Below the pieces are notes generated by a model that made no database searches, was not told where the DNA came from, and saw only the letters and a program-made list of their open reading frames with translations. A DNA stretch of 64,000 nucleotides from Chlorops oryzae (taxonomy: Eukaryota; Arthropoda; Insecta; Diptera; Chloropidae), in NCBI GenBank assembly GCA_020466095.1, contig CM035806.1, positions 38,681,698 to 38,745,697 on the forward strand, in the 5' to 3' direction. This document shows, piece after piece, positions 59,746 to 64,000 of this stretch (the stretch's first letter is position 1; each line of letters opens with the position of its first letter). The translations under genes and the position numbers were made by a program.

Positions 59746-60543
59746 CGGCTATAGTGAGATAGTATTTCAGGTGCTTTAAATATTAGGAACCTATGACTCA
59801 GGGAAAAATGAAATTGATTGATGATTTAAAAAAGTTACGGGTTCAAATCACCTCAAAAGCGAAATTAAATCCTCGATGAATCGAACCGAAAAGCTTTTTC
59901 CTCTAAGCGTAAATTTATGTGAGCCTTGAATTATAGGAGCATGCAGAAAAGCAGTCCGGCTGATTCGACGAGTCCTTGATAATGCATTTTTCCTTTGCGG
60001 GAGAATATTTAAACTTAAATTCGATTATATTGTTGGGGAGAGCTTTGTTTTTCAATAAACCAACTCATCTTGCTCGAAGCGTGAAGAAATAAACTAACAA
60101 AAAACCTCACAAACTAACCTTGAAAAATAATCCTAACAACATTTTCCTTTGAGCCATTAGAAAGTTTTAGATTTTCTTCCATTCCATTAAAGGATTTTCA
60201 GATAATAGTATTTTGTTATTCCTCTTATTAATATTTAAATTCCATTTCAGCGGAACCACTCAGGAACGTAATGCATTGCATCGTGGCTTTTACGCAATTC
60301 CAGGAACTGTTCGTTTTTTATTATCACGACTCGGATTTTGTTGCATACTTTATAGGGTAAAAGTTTTCCTTACGACCATTTTGCGAATAAGTTTAGCGAA
60401 GTTGAACTTCAAACCGTTTTTGTATTTTCAAAAAAATCATATAAAAGTTAAAAATCGATTTGATTCTTAAATTTATTCAAGTTGAGCAAAATTTTTACTC
60501 CATAAAACAACAACAAATCCGAGCCCTGTTTATTATTTTAAAA

Positions 60544-61113
60544 ATACCCAGCGTAAGCGGGGTATATCAATTTTGTGCGAATCTGATGAGAGCTGGTACT
60601 AAGCTCCGTAGATTGTAGATCAGGATCGAAAGCTGAATCGATTAAGACATGTCCGTCTGTCCGACCGTCGGATCTCCTTCGAAACGGCTGGACCAATCAC
60701 AAATCAAAATTCGGAACATAGGTTATCAGGCCTCCAGTACTCTGAGAAAGTTACAGTGTACCCAACAACATATAACAAGTAGGACGCCACAACAGTGGAA
60801 CTTTTAATTTGAGAATATAACGTTGTTGGGTACACTGCAACCAATAAAAGTTGTTGTTTTCACAATTTTTTTTCTCAGAGTATATGATCCTAAGTGAATG
60901 AAATGAGCGATATCCGCCCACTGCCACGCCTTTTGATATTTTAGTTAAATTTCGAAGTAAAAGGCGTAGAATTGGTTGACCAAGGCGAATGAAGGGTGAA
61001 GGAAAAAAATGCATGTATTCCCCCCACTGCCACGCCCACAAAATGAGATTTTTGGTAACTTCCCTACGGAAAGGCAAAACATAGTGCGTCGATATTATCG
61101 GAACGCTGGGTAT
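60544..61113. mobile_element. element with ATACCCAGCG ends, about 570 bp
   Basis: Left ATACCCAGCGTAAGCGGGG and right CGGAACGCTGGGTAT are inverted ends. The interior shares TGTCCGTCTGTCCG and CTGCCACGCCC motifs with the ATACCCGACA family, so it is probably a sister family. A small 84-bp inverted repeat (60754-60837) is inserted in it. Confidence 0.6.
60754..60837. repeat. 84-bp inverted repeat, CAGTGTACCCAACAAC ends
   Basis: CAGTGTACCCAACAACATAT and its inverse (CGTTGTTGGGTACACTG) flank about 45 bp. The terminal GTACCCAACAAC resembles the CCCAACA-ended elements at 52.5-58.3 kb. Confidence 0.7.
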
Positions 61114-61116
61114 ATT

Positions 61117-61641
61117 TTACTTGTTTTTATATTGAGTTAACCCTTTAAGGCCGAAGGGATACGTTGAAGATGATATGGATAGGGTAAGACAATGGACACG
61201 CTGTCTATATACAATCAGGAAATCTTGCCCATTTTGTTGCCCCAGCATAAGAAAAAGGAAGGTAAAAGACAGGAGTAAAATTATGTAGATACAAATTTCA
61301 TCCCTAATGCGGTAAAGGATTAAAACAACATTTAAAAATGTATGTTGATTTTTGAGCTCCGGACTCTGACTTAACATTGAAAATGCGTTCAGATTCTCTT
61401 GAAAAATGGTAGAAATTTCAAAGTGAATTTCTTGAAAAATGTTCTTAACGACTAAGGTCGAATGGCACCAGCTTTGGTTCGTGACCGTAAATTGGTTCGT
61501 GAATTCGGTTTTGCAGCAATCGTTATTTGCCATGGCTGTAATATGTTTCAATACAATCCTAGAGAAGTAGAAGTCATCGCTACTTGATATCTGCACCCAT
61601 TTGTCAATTGTTAGAATTCGTTTGCTCCCAATGGAAAACAC
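61117..61641 (-). CDS. unrecognised 174-codon open frame, doubtful
   Basis: Longest unexplained open frame in the right half. It contains a hydrophobic segment (ICIYIILLLSFTFLFLML) near residue 120 and otherwise no motif I recognise. Codon use is not distinctive, there is no intron evidence and the surroundings are repeats, so chance or a degraded receptor-like gene are both possible. Confidence 0.15.
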   Translation of the reverse strand: MFSIGSKRILTIDKWVQISSSDDFYFSRIVLKHITAMANNDCCKTEFTNQFTVTNQSWCHSTLVVKNIFQEIHFEISTIFQENLNAFSMLSQSPELKNQHTFLNVVLILYRIRDEICIYIILLLSFTFLFLMLGQQNGQDFLIVYRQRVHCLTLSISSSTYPFGLKGLTQYKNK

Positions 61642-62414
61642 TTTGGCATTTTCCTTTGGCTCAAAGCAACCACTAAGCTGATATCAGGTATTGCATAGCA
61701 ACGCATAACATTGCACAAGACGGCACACAACGGTAATTCGGTGGAAAAAATAGGGGGTTTCGAACATCTCATTTTGATGTTTTAATGAATCTATTTTATA
61801 AACGAATCTTGTAAAAAGAAGAAACCAATAAAAAAAAAAAAAATTATTGAAAAATTGAGAGGGTTTTTTTTTTTCAAAAAATTTAATAGAATTAAGAAAA
61901 TTTTATTCTCACAAAAAACGGCAAAAAATGCGTTATATATTATGTTTTCGTTGAACTAGTGGAAGAAGCAGTACATTTGAGTGAAAATTTCAAAAGTTGG
62001 AAAAAAAAACAAAAATTACGCCTTGCGAAAATTAAGTTTATTTTTCTTTGATGGACGAAAATTATATTGTCGTTATTCTTCATTGTGTTCCAATTACTTA
62101 GAGATGAAAGACTTACATTTCTATTATCGAAATCAAGAAAAATCGTTTGCTACTTTTCGTTACTTAGCAAGTTATTAGCATTTTTATGTAAAAAGAAAGA
62201 AGAGTAGCAAAACGGGGGCAAAAGTATAGCATACGTTTAGAGATGTGTTTACTATTGCCAATTATAACTTATAAATAAATTTAGTTAGCAACAACAATTA
62301 TATAAATAGTAAAAGCCTTTGTTTGTTAAAGGTAAAGCAAAAGACAGGTTGAATGACTTTTATATAGTCATATAAACACGATAGCTTGTCAAGAGCTGTA
62401 TTATTTGTTTGGTT

Positions 62415-62548
62415 TGGACCACTTGTCTCAAAGGTACCATTATTGAGATATAGCACTTTCAAAAAGGACGATTTTTGTATGTATTTTTAAAAACTTATTA
62501 AAATTACTTTGAAATTTTCAAAAATTTTTCTTTACTCTATACAAAATG
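62415..62548. repeat. partial relative of the TACAGGGTGTCC MITE
   Basis: CCACTTGTCTCAAAGGTACC, ATTATTGAGATATAGCAC and following sequence resemble 22118-22230. It stops at the left border of the large palindrome, which may have been inserted into or beside it. Confidence 0.5.
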
Positions 62549-63393
62549 CATAATAGATATTTTCGATACAAGTGTCGAAATGAAGCTTTTTTTTGCACGA
62601 GTGGTAAATGTTGTAAAACGAGGCGCAGCCGAGCAGCGAAAAAAGCTGAGTTTCGACACGAGTGCCGAACAATATTTTATGCAATAAGATTTCAAATTGG
62701 ATTTTAACCTAAATTTAAGAAAACGATTTTTTTGTGAAGAAAATTTTTATTTTTATTTGACAGATTCATAATTTGAAATTTTTTATTATACAACTTCGTA
62801 GTATGCTCTGCTTATTTTTGCCTTGTATTTTTTGAAATGCGTGCATTTTGAAATTTATTATTGCACGCCTTGAAATTCATTCTTAAAAAACCATGTAGTA
62901 TGCCATGCTTTTTGTTTGTATAAACAATTTTTTATACTTTCTCAAAACTAGTGTCATAATATGCTTCATTATGACACTAGATTTGAGAAAGTATAAAAAA
63001 AATTTTAAAACAAACAAAAAGCATGGCATACTACCAGGGTTTGTTATGAATTTCAAAGCGTGCAATAATAAATTTCAAAAAGCACGCATTTCAAAAAATA
63101 CAAGGCAAAAATAAGCAGAGCATACTACGAAGTTGTATAATAAAAAATTTCAAATTATGAATCTGTCAAATAAAAATAAAAATTTTCTTCACAAAAAAAT
63201 CGTTTTCTTAAATTTAGGTTAAAATCCAATTTGAAATCTTATTGCATAAAATATTGTTCGGCACTCGTGTCGAAACTCAGCTTTTTTCGCACTCGTGGTA
63301 TTGTAAAACTCGGCTGCACCTCGTTTTACAACATTTACCACTCGTGCAAAAAAAAGCTTCATTTCGACACTTGTATCGAAAATATCTATTGTG
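62549..63393. repeat. large palindrome, arms about 410 bp
   Basis: The left arm (CATAATAGATATTTTCGATAC, GTGTCGAAATGAAGC, TTTGCACGAGTGGTAAATG ... TTTCTCAAAACTAGTGTCAT) is repeated inverted almost exactly in the right arm, ending TATCTATTGTG. The centre near 62966 is ATGCTTC between ATAAT/ATTAT. The arms differ at few places, one being a short length change near 63285-63310. It has no coding capacity that is not mirrored. Either a recently inserted foldback-type MITE or a product of inverted duplication. Confidence 0.9.
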
Positions 63394-64000
63394 ATAAAAT
63401 TTAATATATGAAATTTTTTTTTATCTTCCCTTATTTGTTTTTGTTCAGAGAGAAACCCTAATTTTGTAAGAATTAAAGTTATTTTCACTAAGTGAGAAAT
63501 ATAAAAGTGTGAAAAGAAATAAATCTCACTGATGGAAATTACAACAGCGAAAAATATGTTTTATTTGCAAACAAATCGAATATCTCGCACCAAATGACCG
63601 ATACTATATCTCGAATATAAGTCTCATTGAAAGGAGAGATATTTTTAAAAACTAAAAATCAATCTCAGTGCGAAACCGCATCGTTTTTGTCATAAGTTTT
63701 GTTCTCTGAGAGAAACCATTTATGCATTGCTAAATATGAATAAAGTCGGCGGAGAATCATAATGTTCAAACGGTTGATGGTTATTTTCGAACTCTGGAAT
63801 TTCGTTTGCTTACATATCTGAGAGAAGGGGTCTTGCGAACTCAAGAAGGCAATCGGCGCCTGAAAGGGATTTCAAAGTTTTCTTGATTGTTGGATAAGTA
63901 CCACCTAAAAACACTGTAGAAACCGATTTGGCGGTTCCTATTGCCCAGTGTCCTTGAAATATCGTTGAAAAGTCCTTTTTGCTAAAGCCTTTTTCAAAAT
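63394..64000. other. right-hand end of window
   Basis: No recognisable gene or element; AT-rich, with GAGAGAAA/TTTCTCTGAGAG motifs near 63449 and 63705. Confidence 0.4.

Noticed and set aside
1..64000. CRISPR arrays, bacterial operons, prophage
   Set aside because: Spliced genes and transposon content show a eukaryotic genome; the short direct repeats seen are microsatellites.

Overview
The window is nuclear DNA of an insect, most likely a higher (brachyceran) fly. The protein-coding genes match fly gene families exon by exon. Introns of about 60-75 bp have GT..AG ends, an upstream TATCGATA (DRE-type) box is present, and the AT-rich intergenic DNA is full of MITEs, inverted repeats and CATA/GTAT microsatellites. 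I cannot place it to family; a tephritid-like acalyptrate is a guess.

The left part (1-26.4 kb, with one further exon at 32.3 kb) holds eight genes: gcl (-, germ cell-less, BTB adaptor of a CUL3 ligase), Sgt1 (+, HSP90 co-chaperone), a TatD-type nuclease (+), a MADF-BESS DNA-binding protein (-), Ufsp1 (+, UFM1 protease), a CYP6-like cytochrome P450 (+) with unusual active-site motifs, SMIM8 (-, small membrane protein) and an SLC2/Tret1-like sugar transporter (-). For all of these except the transporter I could work out a complete exon chain that stays in frame. The transporter lacks its first coding exon. The genes look like an ordinary housekeeping neighbourhood and not a functional cluster; I see no operon-like logic.

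The right part (about 32.4-64 kb) contains no gene I can support. It is a repeat landscape: Tc1/mariner-, hAT- and PIF/Harbinger-type MITEs with visible target-site duplications, LINE remnants, a Foldback-like element whose inverted repeats are built of tandem repeats, several long palindromes (the largest about 845 bp at 62.5-63.4 kb), elements ending in CCCARCA, a dispersed family ending in ATACCCGACA, and CT-rich and GACA-rich simple repeats. A decayed Tc1/mariner DD37E element, a LINE fragment and the Foldback-like element all sit in the large first intron of the sugar transporter.

I found no CRISPR array, no rRNA gene, no convincing tRNA gene and no endogenous virus. The most interesting signals are the P450 lacking both the conserved I-helix Thr and the Gly after the heme Cys, the unusual set of long-armed palindromic elements, the nested MITE stack at 20.1-21.6 kb, and a DUF4806-like coding fragment inside a CCCAACAA-ended element.
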